Below, piece after piece: positions 10,678 through 23,056 of a stretch of DNA of 64,000 nucleotides (the stretch's first letter is position 1; each line of letters starts with the position of its first letter). This DNA is from Piezodorus guildinii (Eukaryota; Arthropoda; Insecta; Hemiptera; Pentatomidae). The notes beneath the pieces were generated by a model that did no database searches, was not told where the DNA came from, and saw nothing but the letters and a program-made list of their open reading frames with translations. The stretch is taken from contig CM041292.1 of the NCBI GenBank assembly GCA_023052935.1, forward strand, positions 199,012,299 to 199,076,298, in the 5' to 3' direction. The position numbers and the translations under genes were made by a program.

Positions 10678-11400
10678 TCCCGCAAAAAGGTCTGTGTGTG
10701 TGTGTGTGTGGTAACTCCCGGGCAGAAACTGTAAGTTCTATGAAACTGAAATTTCATATTTAAGACAACTATACGCCTGAGAAGTTACAAAATCTTTTTC
10801 ATCAAAATCAACTAACCAGAAGAGCCACTTTATACTATGCATTTTGCACCTTTTTTCGATTTTCTTGAAAACTGTTCCGAAGATTTTGATTAAACTCACT
10901 ATATCAATGTAAAATTTAATGGGCTTTAATATCATTTAGGTTTCATTCTGATTAAAATGGTCTGACAGGGCTTAAATACTGATATTTTAAATTTTCTTTC
11001 TCTTAAGTACCTTTAATTTTGTTGATTCTAGAAAAATAACTATATTATCTTGTTACCACTGATGAAAAACCGCTAAATATACAAGTTGGGCGAATTCGAA
11101 AAGCAACTAAAGGAGAAAACTAAAAAAATATTTGTTTAATGCAATTTTTTGTTTTATAACATAAGAACAGTAATATACATATATGATATAGCGTTGGAAA
11201 GCTTAAGATTTTAGAAAAAATATTATCTTATACTCAAGCTTTTAAAAGTTAATAGAGAGTGATGAGAAGAAGATAAAACTAACTCCATTTAATTAATTCT
11301 TTAATAGTTTCACGTATTTTTATCTCTAACTGTATTTGAAAATTCTTTCATTGATTTTAAAATGGAGGTAAGTGAAAGTCGTGTGTTGCCCTGACCAGAT
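10573..11400 (+). repeat. repeat A copy 3
   Basis: This copy is joined to the 10252-10677 duplication. It contains the TG microsatellite at about 10691-10710 and ends with ggaggtaagtgaaagtcgtg and ccctgaccaga. The left outer actttcacttac motif is missing, as in copy 1. Confidence 0.8.
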
Positions 11401-11421
11401 TTTTAACAATTTTAATACACA

Positions 11422-11480
11422 TAGGTTCTAACACTTAATAATAACTTATTCATTAAGTAATTATTATGTGCTAGAACCTA
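11422..11480. repeat. 59-bp imperfect palindrome
   Basis: taggttcta at the left pairs with tagaaccta at the right, and the palindrome continues inward with short mismatches. It lies directly after repeat A copy 3. It is probably an end of a small inverted-repeat element or a recombination scar. Confidence 0.5.
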
Positions 11481-11902
11481 ATTCCATTCTGTCAAATTCA
11501 TAGTTGTGCCCAAGAAGAGGTTGGCACACTCATAATTACTCAACATGATTGTAAACATAACCATTGTATATCATCACAAATCATTCTCAACACCTGTGAA
11601 TTATTCCCATTCGCAAGTGTTTTTCTCTCAAAAGTGTTTTTTGTCTTAGATATATGTTCTATATTAATAATTTCTAATAGTGAAATGTTTTAGTACATCA
11701 AAGTCATTTTTAAAACCCAATGTGTTTCCATAGGAACTTGCACATGAAACATGGATACGAATTCCTATGGATAATTTTGCTTTCATGTGGTCAGAAATTT
11801 GATTATCTTTCAAATGAGTACTTATAACTTTAAACAGTTAAACCTAGTTGCAAAAAGTAGACAACTAGCTCCAGAACTTCAAGGAGGGAAGAAATCATAC
11901 AG

Positions 11903-11995
11903 CCTAGGCTGAGGATTGGTCATTGCCAATTTACACATGGAGACCTCCTAAAACAGCTGGAAGCACCCACTTGCACAAAATGTGATGTCCTACAA
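11903..11995 (+). pseudogene. non-LTR retrotransposon RNase H-region fragment
   Basis: The frame reads PRLRIGHCQFTHGDLLKQLE followed by APTCTKCDVLQ. R-L-R-x-G-H-x-x-x-T-H-x-x-L-L and C-x-x-C are the conserved end of the RNase H/zinc-knuckle region in I/R1-type LINEs. Only this short piece is present. It is fused at about 11996 to a different LINE fragment. Confidence 0.65.
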
Positions 11996-13196
11996 AGTTT
12001 ACTTTGTATATATTCAGTCGCTGATTCAATATTGTATATTGATTTGGGGGAAATCTTTTGCTGCACATCTTTTTCAGCTTGAAATTGTGCAGAGAAAGAT
12101 TATTAAGGTAATTTTGGGTATCAATAAAAGACCCCCATAAATTAATATATTCTCGGACCTTAATGTAATGTCTGCATAAAAATTATACAGGGTCTCAATT
12201 ATGAAGAAGCTGTATTTTAGACAGGATGAGCTAATCGGGAGGATTGACCACCATTTTTCTACAAGACTGAAAAATTACTTTAGCTTAGTTGTGCCAAGAC
12301 CAAAACATACCTGGACGACACACCAGGCTTGTTGTTCCATTGGTACTGTGTACAATAATATTCCTCCAAATTTTCAATTTTCTCATACAAATCCTCCAAG
12401 TATTCAAATTATTACTACAATGTTAAACTGTGGCCGAAATCCCACCCAGTGAAGAAAAAATTGCTGAATTATTGAATCCAAATTACTCATCGCTATAGAC
12501 ATATCGTCAATGCCAGCCTGATATTTATCCTGTATACAAGTATATGTATTCTTTATTGACTTTTAATTTTGTCAATTTCTTACTGTGAACTATGTTATGT
12601 ACCTTTATATTGCTTATCATGTAATTCAATCTTGTATTTAACTGCCTTAATTTTTTATCTTGTATATATGAATTTGTATTCCTTATTGCTTTTGGTTTAG
12701 TCAATTACTGTTTATTTCTGTGTATTGTTTAACTGTTTCTTGTATTAATTAGGTATTATGTAATTCAATTTTATATCTTGTATATATGTATATGTATTCC
12801 TTATAGCTTTTAAGCTTAGTCAATTACTGCTTCATACTGTGTACTGTGTTACTTTTTCTTCATAATTGTATTTTATATTCCTTATATACTTTATTGTTTT
12901 TGCTGTGTAGTGTGTTACTGTTTCTTTATAATTGTATTTTATATTCCTTATGTATTATATAGTTTTTTTTTTTGCAGTATAGTGTGTTACTGTTTCTTTA
13001 TAAAATTGTGTTATATTATTTAAGTATTGTATTGTATCATACTTTGTACTGTTACTGTTTGTTATTATACTTTTATTGAATTGCCGCAGGTGAACTCCTT
13101 TCCCACACACGGGCTCGCCTTAGTGGGATAGTGACTTCTACTTGCACTGTAATATGTCTGTGTTTTGATTTAAATAAAGAAGTTTATAAAAAAAAA
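11996..13196 (+). pseudogene. 5'-truncated LINE: RT C-terminus, 3' UTR and poly(A)
   Basis: The frame after 11996 reads YKVYFVYIQSLIQYCILIWG, then KSFAAHLFQLEIVQRKIIKV, the L-I-Q-Y-x-I-x-x-W-G...L-Q-x-x-x-I-R-x-I end of a reverse transcriptase. A second open stretch (12201-12452) has H-x-x-x-T-R-L...G-T-V-Y-N-N-I-P, also typical of LINE C-termini. The 3' UTR (12460-13090) carries degenerate repeats of about 120-130 bp (cttgtatatatg, tattccttat, tagtcaattactg). An aataaa signal and poly(A) follow at 13172-13199. It is dead. Confidence 0.75.
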
Positions 13197-13249
13197 AAAG
13201 TGCCAAACATTGAGTTAATGCCTATCATTACTCACAGATGCCCTGATTA

Positions 13250-13325
13250 TGGCTCACAAGTTTGAGCAGAAAGCGTCAGCAAAACTAAAATATTTTTAGA
13301 CTGACTCCCGATTATTTCTACTTCT
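13250..13325 (+). repeat. degenerate hammerhead-like/fold-back arm
   Basis: CCTGATTATGGCTCACAAG, then TTTGAGCAGAAAGCGTCAGC, aligns with the right arm of the 2663-2942 element. It has the layout of a hammerhead core (CTGATNA, stem GCTC/GAGC, GAAA). Core positions are mutated. It follows directly on the LINE poly(A). Confidence 0.45.
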
Positions 13326-13326
13326 G

Positions 13327-13810
13327 TCAAACATTTGTCAATAGAGCACAACAGATATGAGTATCTAAGGAAAAAGGCAAGATTGCCTCTAACATTGGAA
13401 AAAATACTTGGCAACGTAGAGAAAGATATTGAACTACTTGAAGATTGTAGGGTACTACAACAGGATATAATTTATTATGATAATGCCAATAAAATAAAAA
13501 CACTTTTCAGGAGATGTTTAGTTTTTGAGTGATTAGAAAAACAATTTTTGTTAAGGTTTTATAATTTTTTTTTTTCTCAATCTTTAAAAGGACGAATTTT
13601 CCAACCCACCATTATTGCATATTTAGACGATAAGACAATCATTCAAGAAAAATTTCAACTTTACAGCTAAGGTCATTTTTGAGATACTGAGATGACCAGA
13701 AAAGTGAATGAAAAGTTACTTGCTTTTGTAAATATAGATAATGGGTTTTATACTACAAAATGGTCCTTTGTTCATAAAATCAATAGTTTAAGTGCCATTT
13801 TCAAACATCC
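13327..13810 (+). other. unrecognised ORF plus dispersed repeat
   Basis: A 65-residue frame from 13335 (LRKKARLPLTLEKILGNVEK...) is charged and helix-prone, but I do not recognise it. From 13507 onward the DNA (gtttttgag, ggacgaattttcc, atgacca) is shared with 15000-15260. That part therefore belongs to a dispersed, probably Helitron-derived repeat. Confidence 0.3.
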
Positions 13811-13918
13811 CCTGTCAAGAACCTTAGAATTCTAGATGATATGGCTTGTATTTCTAATGATTTTATTTTCATTTAAAAACATTTCTATAACTTCTGTGAT
13901 AACAATTAATAAAAGTCA

Positions 13919-14025
13919 AGGGGTCACCTGAACAGATGTTGCTAGCATAACAGCCTCCTATCCTCAAGATCGTGGGGGTTCAAGATGGCTCTGGGATTTT
14001 TTGGAAGTTCAACGGATTTTTCCTA
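13919..14025 (+). repeat. SINE-B 5' fragment
   Basis: ggggtcacctgaacagatgt, then tgctagcataacagcctcc and a B-box-like gggttcaagatgg, is the head of SINE-B. The body stops after gggattttttggaa. It is truncated at its 3' side, the reverse of the usual SINE truncation. Confidence 0.65.
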
Positions 14026-14348
14026 GTAACTATTGATTATTTCACTCTTATCCTTCAGTTAAATTTTGGGAAATTTTAATTTATTTTCTCACTTAATTTA
14101 TTAATTGTAAATATGACTCCTACCATCACTATAATAAAATGCAATAATTGTTATTTCAGGCTAATCTCTTCTACAGGCCCATCTGATACCTCAAACGTCT
14201 GTAACCTCATTCCTTTCTACCTCCATTTATGTATTAGTATACTACATTATCCATGAAAAATCTTCTTACTAATTATACTTAAAGAGAATTGTAACTATTA
14301 CTTTAACCAGGCGAAGTGTTACTACCATTGATCTATTATACTATACAA

Positions 14349-15260
14349 TAGCTGTACCTCGCGGCTTTGCACGCGACTATTTCCTTTTTTTTTTTTGCTG
14401 TGAATTAGGAAAGTTGTTTATAATAACTGTGTTAGGTGAGGTTATACAATATAAATATACCTGAGATAGCATTAAGTTAATTTTTTAACTATGCCTATGT
14501 ATGACTAATTAATTATTATTGTTGATTGTCAGATATTATTTTATTCAGTTTAATCTGCAATAACATACCAGAAATAAGTAGCCATACCCGTGATTATCTA
14601 TTACTGACATTTTTGCTTTAAAACATTGTCATTCTATACTATCCTAACTTCTATGTAACATAAATGCGTATTTTTTCCACTCGGGAGTGTACCCTTCCAA
14701 CTAGAATAAGCTCGCATTTTTTTTTTTAGGATTCAGAACTAAGTTCTATTATGTTTTCAAAACATAAACCTTTTTCAGCCTATTCATCATATTAAAAACA
14801 CCCAACAACAATGAAACATATGGATTGGACAGAAACCTGCACACGAAATATGGCTATGAAACAAAATATACCTAAATATATTTGTTATAAGTATTTTAGT
14901 ATCTATGCTATAACTGATCAGATAAAGACGATTTTGCTTCTAGATAGTAAGAAATTTGATTTTCCTTCAAATGAGTACTTATACTTTTTGAAGATGCGTA
15001 TAGTTTTTGAGTTATTCGAAAACCAATTTTGTTTTATGTTTTAGAAAAATATTTTTTTAAATCACTTAGAGGACGAATTTTCCCAAACCCAGCCTTATTG
15101 CACATCTAAACGGTAAGACGAACCTCCAGGAGAAATTTCAACTTCACAGCCATAGTCGTTCTTGAGAAACTACGATGACCAAAAAATAGAATGAAATGGC
15201 ACTTTCTTTTATAAATATAGATAACAGTTATTTCCTAGAAATTACTAATTGAAATGTCTT
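14349..15260 (-). mobile_element. Helitron-derived remnant
   Basis: At the left, agctgtacctcgcggctttg followed by cacgcga is the complement of a Helitron 3' end of the same kind as 51285-51319 (gcaaagccgcgg, tacagcta). The body (cctgcacacgaaa, ttcaaatgagtacttata, ggacgaatttt) is shared with 11660-11860, 13507-13810 and the Helitron at 49926-51319. The terminal CTAG is degenerate (CTAT), and no 5' end was found. Confidence 0.45.
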
Positions 15261-15713
15261 TCTGAAGATGAAGAATTATTTCTAATTTTTCCAAACAATA
15301 AATTATTTATTTTGTTAAATAAAACTAATTTAATAAAACAAATGATACACATAAAGAATTGACTATAAAGAGGCTAAAAAAAGCAGAGCCAATTAACAAG
15401 TAATTATATGAACGAAACAAAGGCTGTACCCAATGAAAATAATACACCAAAAGAAAAAAAAACTAACTGATTGCTTAGCAATGTCTCTGTCAGTCACTTA
15501 CATAACACTAACTTATATAACATAATTTCATTGATGACATAGTGATGATCCCACTTAATCCAAAAATATCCAACTGATCTTAGTGATAGCAAACAAAAAC
15601 AAAAAAAACAAAACAGGATGTGTTACTTTATTAATTAAGTTAATCGGAATTAAATATATACCTAATTTAAATATCTACATATTAATGACCGAGAAACAAA
15701 AAACAGTATTTAC

Positions 15714-15905
15714 CCATTGGGGAGGTTATGAGATGTCGGCTCTTCTTGAAACTTAAGGGTGCCTTTGGTCGTTCGGACCTGGCGACGGATGTCCGTATGT
15801 TGTCGAATACGGTACTCGAGATCAGCTATTTGCGACTGTAGCCAGGTCCACTTGGCAGCAATTAATGCTCTTTCTTCTGCCCATTTCCAGCTCGCACGTT
15901 TGCTT
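15714..15905 (-). CDS. KANSL1: KANSL1/NSL1 homologue, internal coding exon (first of five seen)
   Basis: This is the most 5' exon that I can recognise in the window. It is 192 bp, read on the minus strand, with an acceptor (tgttacAG) just above 15905 and a donor (GTAAAT) at 15713. It starts with the last base of a codon and ends with two bases of the next. It encodes KWTWLQSQIADLEYRIRQ followed by HTDIRRQVRTTKG. This is the conserved KANSL1 segment (W-T/S-W-L-Q-x-Q-x-x-D-L-E-Y-R-I-R-Q-x-T-D-I). KANSL1 is the nuclear scaffold of the NSL complex, which holds the MOF/KAT8 acetyltransferase and WDR5 at promoters and supports histone H4 acetylation. The residues before the motif (KRASWKWAEERALIAA) are rich in charge and could be helical. 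Upstream exons must exist at higher coordinates, but I did not find a convincing one. Family assignment is from motif recognition; no search was run. Confidence 0.9.
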
Positions 15906-17214
15906 CTGTAACATATAAGAAAAAAATATATCATCAGTCTCAGTTGGTTAAACTGACATTTTAAGTAGCATAATTAACATGAACACAGTAAATTTATAAA
16001 AATAATTAATAATATTACTTATAGAAAAAAAAAAAAAGAAATACTCATAGTCATTAGCCTATTTCGTAAAATATAAATACTTACATGGTTTCATTACTTA
16101 TCACTAAAATATTAAATAAATATGTAATTATTGGTTTATCAAGTGTATTAAAGTCAAAATGAAAGCTGAGTGATTTTTTAAATCATATTTCTTTAATATA
16201 TATAGAGAGATGAGAAGAGGAGGCGTCTTCTAATAATTGTACATAATAATGAAATAAACCTAATTTAATTTATAAAAAAATAATACTTAAATAGTTTGTA
16301 AAAATGACCTCTGTAATTAAAAAAAAACAAGGTTTGGAAACTAATCCTCCAGCACCCTTTTTTTTCAAAGTACTTAACAGTTAATAAAGACAGTTCTGAC
16401 AAACATAATTTAGTCCTTAATACTTTTTTTTTTTTTTCCCCCACCTCTAAGTATAAACAATATAATAATGTAAACATAATCTTAGAGTATTTAACAAAGC
16501 TACATCATAACAGTTAATAGAAAAAATATACTGGTGTGTTCTATACAACAGAGAACAATTCACACAAAAAATATTATATTAGGTTGTTCAATAAAAACAA
16601 TAACAAATCTCGAGACGAAAGAAAAGGAAAGATTAACATTAAAAATAAGATGAATAATGTTTAACTTGTCCGAACTACAATGATACTTCCAGTTTCATAA
16701 GGAAATTTGGTTCATGAAATTTATTCCAACATTATTAATATAAAGTAGAAGTTTTCACATTTAAAAAATAAATTATTTTATTTAAATCCTAAAACGATCG
16801 GTCCATTTTTATCAAAATTAAGATGCTGTGATAATTAATAATTAATAATTTATATTTATAGTAAGCCACAAGGACATATTGTAATCAATGAACAACAAAA
16901 TATTGCATTGCTAGAAAAACAATAGATTCAATAGAAGGAATGATTTCTATTCTTAGAAGAATAAGTTAAACAAAGAACTTGGGAACAGTATCAATAACTT
17001 GAAATAGAAAATGTTTGATAACCAATCAAAAATCGATTTTATTTGTCTTATTTCGAGACTACTCAACTCTAAGGTGCATTTAAAGATTTCCAAACCATGG
17101 CAAGACAAGCATGTCCAAATGGTACCAATTATAATGACTAAAATACTAATTAAGCTTAAGTATTATATATTTTGATGAAAATTTGAAAACTATTTGTCAC
17201 AATACATTACAAAA
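15906..17214. other. AT-rich sequence without recognised features
   Basis: This lies upstream of the first recognised KANSL1 exon. It has homopolymer runs and no supported gene; the short open frame at 16265-16477 is Leu/Phe/Lys-rich low complexity. It is probably intronic. Confidence 0.4.
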
Positions 17215-17712
17215 TAGCATTTTTTCTAAATCTTAAGTTGTATTGATTAATCGGTATATAATACATCTATATATTCTATTATATATTCATTAAAGTTGGT
17301 TATAAAATTATTTTATATACAAAATTTATCATCAATACTAAAAAGATGAAATAATTACTTTTTTGGAATCTACAAAATTAAATGGAATTTATAGGAAGAA
17401 AATTTAAAATATCAGCATTTTAGCTCTGTCCGACTATTCTAATCAGAATAAAACCTAAATGATATAAAAGCCTATTAAATTTGACATAGATATAAGGAGT
17501 TGAATCAAAATCGTTAAGAGACGTTTTTGATAAAATCGTCAACAAGTGAAAAATGGATGATATTTAATGGTTCCGCTGATTCACCGATTTTTGTAGAAAA
17601 AGCTTTCGTAAAATTTCGATCATATACGCTTTGAAAATATGGCATTTCATTATTATAAAACTTATTGTTTTCGAGCTGTACTTACCGCGCGCGCGCACAC
17701 ACACACACACAT
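17215..17712 (-). repeat. repeat A copy 4 (truncated)
   Basis: This reverse copy carries the landmarks tacaaaattaaatgg, atcagcattttagctctgtc and aatcaaaatcgttaa. It ends in a GC/CA microsatellite (17685-17711) that replaces the family's internal TG tract. It lies head-to-head with copy 5, 57 bases away. Confidence 0.75.
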
Positions 17713-17769
17713 AATATTATGTATTTACATCTTATGAGCCTTATTTATTTTAATATAAATACAATTTTT

Positions 17770-18590
17770 ACTTTCACTTACTAATATATGGAATATATAT
17801 AAGGGAAAGTATTGCGATCGTGAAATTTTTCGAATTCTAGTTTTAGACGAAAATACACATTTTTGGGTCTTCTGTGTCTAAATGATGACAAAAACTGAGT
17901 CTTATAAAATAAAATTTCATTTTAAGACAGCCGCTGAGATGTTATAGCAACTTTTTCACTAAAATAGGCTGACCGGAAGTCCTACTTTATCTCATATATT
18001 TTGCACCTTTTTACAATTTTCTCAAAACGGCTATAACGATTTTGATTAAACTCGCAATGTCGATGTAAAATTTGATGGCTTTAATGTGATTTAGTTTCCA
18101 TTTTGATTGAAATCTGACAAGGATCAAATGCCGATAGTTTAAATTTTCTTTCTTTAATTTTGTAGATTTAAAAAAATTAAGCACATCATCTTGTTAGCAT
18201 TGATAAATAACAGCAAGTTGAGCCAATTTGATAACTAACTAAAGGAGAAAAGAGTGAACATATTTTTGCTATGAGATTTTGGTTGTTTTGAACATAAAAG
18301 CAGTAATATACATGTATAATATACCGTTGGAAAGCTAAAGATTTTAGAAAAAAATATTATCTTATACACAAAATTGTAAAAGTTAACGGAAAGTGATGAA
18401 AAGACTATAAAGCCAACTAATTGTCTTTGAAAATAATATTATTCATAAATTAATAAAACACATGTTTCTATTGAAACATAATTTAATTATTGCTTAAAAA
18501 AAATATTTTCACCTCTAAATGTAATTAAAAAATCTAAAATTGATTTTAACAACGGAGGTAAATGAAAGTCCTGTGTTGCGCGCACCAGAA
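17770..18590 (+). repeat. repeat A copy 5 (both ends present)
   Basis: It begins with actttcacttac (17770-17781) and ends with ggaggtaaatgaaagtcctg, then gcgcaccaga. The first and last 12-mers are inverted copies (one mismatch). This is a good reference copy of about 820 bp without large insertions. Confidence 0.85.
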
Positions 18591-20560
18591 TTTTCAATAT
18601 GTAAATACATTTTTTTTTTTATAATATTGCTTTTCTATAACTTAAATTTGTAATTTAATTAATTTTAAGCAATTGAAGAGATGATAGTACAAATATAGGA
18701 AACAAACAACTCAAACCGTTCATTTATTTTTTTCTAAAACCAGAGGATTCTTTCTAATTGTGGGCTAACTAATTTATAAAAGTATTGAAAAGTAGAGTAA
18801 AGGTTGCCTAAGAAAGGATTTTCAGTTTCATAATTAGCATTATATGAGTTATAGTAATAAGAAAAACAGAGTACAATTGAGCGTACGAGGTTGGCTTAGC
18901 AAGCTGGGAATAGGATCCATCGATCCCAGCGGCGTGAATGACCTCATGGCCTTAAAACATCACCATTTAAACTAATATATTACCACGTTTAATAAAATAA
19001 TAATGCATAAATACAAAAAGGCACAATAGTTTGGGGTACATGTATAATTATTAAATTATACATTAAATTATGAATAAAATTTAAGAATTTTTTTTACGTG
19101 ACAATATTCTACAATTTTACAAAATTTATTTTTAATAGATTATCTTAAGTAGTATTAAAAAAAAAATCATGAGGTAACTGAAATAAATACATCACATTAA
19201 CTGATGTTTTTTTTCGAAATCAACAATGATTATTCTGATTACGTATAATTATTTATAATGTAACACATAAATAAATAAAATGTAACACAATATAGGGGAA
19301 ATTACTGCAATAGTGAGCAATAGTTTCAAGCTCCCTGAATTCACATAACATAAATCCCCGAACCCCGCTAGGGGTTAGGATGGTAAATCTGCCCCCGCGT
19401 CTTTTTTGACTCAAAACTTGGGTCAATTTGGTATCGAATAAAAATAATTTACCTAAATTTGTAGCTTTTGATTCAAAAGATTTTCGAGATAAATTTTTAA
19501 AACCTCTTTTTTCGATTTTATTATTTTTTCAATAGTAATATTTTAAATTAATTAATGATTTTTTCTCTGATTCTTAAGAGTCAAAGGCATAAGAAAAAGT
19601 GATATGATCATGATAATTAAACGAAAAGCCAACTTTTAGCGGAAGAAAGAAAACCCAAATTCGTATTTTTCTAACCTTTTTGAAAAGTATCAATCACCGA
19701 TTTTTTTAAAGAAAATGTCTTTCATACTACTCTATCACAGGAATTTTTTCGAAGTGTTGGAACAATATAAAAAACAATACAAACTTATTTTTGTCTGAAA
19801 TCTTGCATTTAACTTATATTTCTTATTATTACCGGAAAAAAGTGTATGCAATTATTTCTCAAAAAAAATTCAGATTTACATTTACTTATAAAAACATTTT
19901 CAAAAACAAGTGACGAAAGAACGATAAGTCGAAATGATTTAAACACGATACATACATTTGACCTGGAATGTTCCCAAGCAGTCTTCATATTTAACAATTT
20001 TTCCACAATTTTACCGTAAACGTCTCTAACCGATTTTAATCAAATTCTTTATAACAATATTTAAAAAAAGAACTTGGAAAAGCAGTTTCAAAAATGCCGA
20101 ATTTTAAAATTTCCATCCCTAAAAGAGCGTTCTTTGTTTTTTTTTTTTTTTTTTAATGAAATACTTGACCAACTCGGCATCTCTAGTAGTAGTAAAAATA
20201 TACAAACATGAACTACATATCTAGAAATTATAATATGAATATTTATGTATGAAATATAATATATATAAGACTTCAAATTTTAGAAAACAACACTCAGCAA
20301 CTAATCAATCAAGTCGTGGACATAAATGGAATTCGGGGATAACTCATAAAGTTAAGTTAATCTGATAATAATTTTTAATTTTAGATTAATTCTTAAAATA
20401 GACGTTTCCATGGAAAACAAATGGAGTTTGAATATGAAATAAATTAAGTTTCGGATTGTTTTTTTCCTGAAAAAAAAAAATGCGTTTTCAACGTGAGAAA
20501 ATTATTTATTCATCATAAAAATTTCTTAATATTTTATATTTGTATATTTCTTTGTATATG
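18591..20560. other. no recognised gene; AT-rich
   Basis: It contains short GC-richer spots at 18890-18955 and 19345-19400 (cccgctaggggttagg) that look like decayed repeats, and a poly(T) at about 20138-20154. I see no supported coding region. Confidence 0.35.
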
Positions 20561-20562
20561 TA

Positions 20563-21010
20563 TTGGGTTGTGTCACACGAAATGTCCGTTTTCAAGGTAA
20601 AGGATTTTTATTTAAAATACCATAAGAAAACAAGGTAATTTTATTCGAAGTATTATCCCTTCTTTTTCTACACATTTTTCCTTAGCAAACCAACGGCGAA
20701 TGGTCCGTTCATTAACACTCCCTTCCCCAAACGCCTTGCAAATATTTCTAGCGGCCTCAGCTGCTGAATGACTGAGTTTAAACTCATAAAAAATATTACT
20801 CGAAAATCGCGTGTTTCCATGTTCATATTTGGAGGTATACTAAAAAGTGGGTAATTGATTGGGAAGTTAATGTTTATAATACAAAGGTAGAGGATTAGTA
20901 ACTGTTTACTTTAAATATGTAAACATTTGGAAGAAAACAACAGAGACCTGCAAAATCCTTTATGTATTTCAGAAACTATAAAAACGGACATTTCATGTGA
21001 AACAACCCAA
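20563..21010 (-). mobile_element. mariner-like element, strongly internally deleted (copy M1)
   Basis: It is 448 bp, flanked by TA on both sides. The ends are ttgggttgtgtcacacgaaa and the complement of tttcatgtgaaacaaccca. It retains only the N-terminal helix-turn-helix coding part of the transposase (minus strand, about 20690-20820) fused to the 3' end (ctacacattttt). This deletion differs from that in the other three copies. It is non-autonomous. Confidence 0.88.
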
Positions 21011-21012
21011 TA

Positions 21013-22732
21013 TTTTATTTATTTCTGTCAAATACTAAACAGATTAAAAAATTATTTAAATATTTGTACATGAAATACTATTAATACTAAATGAAAATGA
21101 AATCCAGGTATCAGATGTTTTTTTAAATTAATCTTTGTTTCTATTTACTGCTGAATAGAAAACAATACTTAAATAACTTATTAGCAGATAAATATCCAGC
21201 AAAACCCTTCCTGTTGTTCCTTTGCTTCTCATGAAGCCGGTTATGAGAAATAATTTTTATCGAAGCTCAACTACAGAACGCTGTGGCTGACTTTAATACG
21301 GAAATAAAAATATTTATGTTCCAACTTATCATCAGGGAACAGAGATATGACTTATCTTAAACTGTGATAGATCTTTCATTCAACTGACGACGAAAGATAA
21401 TTTTAGAAAGAATTTTTTTTTTTCCTTTTCGTGTTAACAACGGTGTAGACTGTAGCAGTCCTTGAAAAAAATATATTTCGGTGGAACTAATAATAGAAAA
21501 GTTAAAAGGTCTCACAGGTTCAATATACTAACGCCTAAAAATAAATGAATAATACATCATTTCCCTTAGAACAGCGAGGTAGGTATTGTATTTATTTATG
21601 TGCTAATTAAAAATATTGTCATACGATGATAAAAAGTACTAATTTAAAAAAAAAAAAAAAACTGGTCACAAATAAATAAACCTATTAAATCCTATACAGA
21701 AATGAAAACTCTAATTTTGAAAAACATTATTATTAATTGTGGTATACAAAGGTGCTATCTTATGCAGATACCAGATTAACAAGTTGTAAACAAAGTATGT
21801 CCAAGCAGTAAAAAAAACGTAATTTTACGGCTAGATAATTCCAGTGTAATTAATTGGAATGTCTTGTGTTATGATTTTGCTTTAAATGATAAAAATTTAA
21901 TATTTTCCTTTGACTATCTTTTGAGTTTTCAATGAACACACGATTCTAATTAAAGAATATAAAATAAGTTATTACTAAAATGAATAATTAACTACAACTA
22001 TCACACACAATTATGTCTTAAGACATTGAATTGTAAATATTGTTTTTTCTAAAACCTTAACTTCCCTATCTTTCGAAATTATTCTTATTACCAGAAGTTT
22101 TATTTTTAACCTTGGTAAATACTTCGCATTCTTTCAACTTTAGATATTTATTAAATTATTATTATAGTGTAATTGGTATCGGGGTAAAATTTTATTTTTA
22201 ATTTAACTTTTTCAAATTTTAATAGTTAAAAAAATTAGTAGGAAAATAACAAAATTTTCTTAAATATAAATCTGAATTTCGGAGATAAATGCACAATTCT
22301 CTCTTATTATCATTAAACATGCGATTGAGTTATCGCAATTGAAATTTTTCTGAACTCCGAAAATAAGTTAGACTTGGGCAAGCAATACAGTTAGATCATA
22401 CTTCCTATCTCTCATATGTCTAATGTATACTTACGAACAACAAAAAAATGTAATAATAAAAAGAAAAAAATAAACCATTCAACTTCCGAAAAACAGCGTA
22501 TACACATAAAATAAACTATTATATTCAAATTGAAAACAACAACAGAACGTTCTAGAAAGCTATAAAACGTAAAAATAAAACTATTTATGAAAATCAATTT
22601 TCTACGACTTGTTTATGAGGTAATAAAAATGTTAAGTTTTTATTCACCTTTAAAATATGAATAATTCTTTGGATATTGGAATCATCGTGAATATTTTAAC
22701 TAAATTTCATTAGTATCAATTATAAACTGACA
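21013..22732. other. no recognised gene; AT-rich
   Basis: I see no repeat family member or coding exon that I can support. There are several poly(A) and poly(T) runs. Confidence 0.35.
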
Positions 22733-22747
22733 ACATAAATCTCAAAA

Positions 22748-23056
22748 AAACCTGTACCACTACAACCCATGAAGGGTCTTGGGCCCAGTACATATAGAGA
22801 TTCGTACTGTTTCTAGGCCAACGGCAGGGCAATGAGGTGATTAGGCCTTAATCACGCTCAGCCGCCAGGTTTTTCCCCAATTAATTTGGGTACCTACTTT
22901 ATAGAGGCTGGGTCTGCCCCAGAAGGGTCTCCATACCCTAGGGTCGCCCCCCGACTGAATTAACAGAATAAATAATATTCTGCCACAGGCGGGATTCGAA
23001 CCCAGGACCCGGAGCACAGCAGACTAGTGCTCTATCCACTAGACCACGCCGCTCCC
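22748..23056 (-). repeat. SINE-A copy 2 with 15-bp target-site duplication
   Basis: It is flanked by acataaatctcaaaa (22733-22747 and 23057-23071). Read on the minus strand: ggagcggcgtggtctagtgg (box A tggtctagtgg), then ggttcgaatcc (box B), then a body with ggtatggagacccttc and ggtttttcccc-like motifs complemented. It ends in gtggtacagg followed by T residues. It is recent by its clean duplication. Confidence 0.93.

Larger units (their letters stand above)
8265..15713 (-). other. large KANSL1 intron (about 7.4 kb)
   Basis: This lies between the first and second KANSL1 exons in the window, with phase 2 on both sides. It contains two repeat A copies, one end of a 426-bp exact duplication, LINE tails, a SINE-B fragment and Helitron-derived sequence, listed separately. 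From about 9170 to 10250 and from 15260 to 15713 I see only AT-rich sequence with short homopolymers. Confidence 0.7.
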
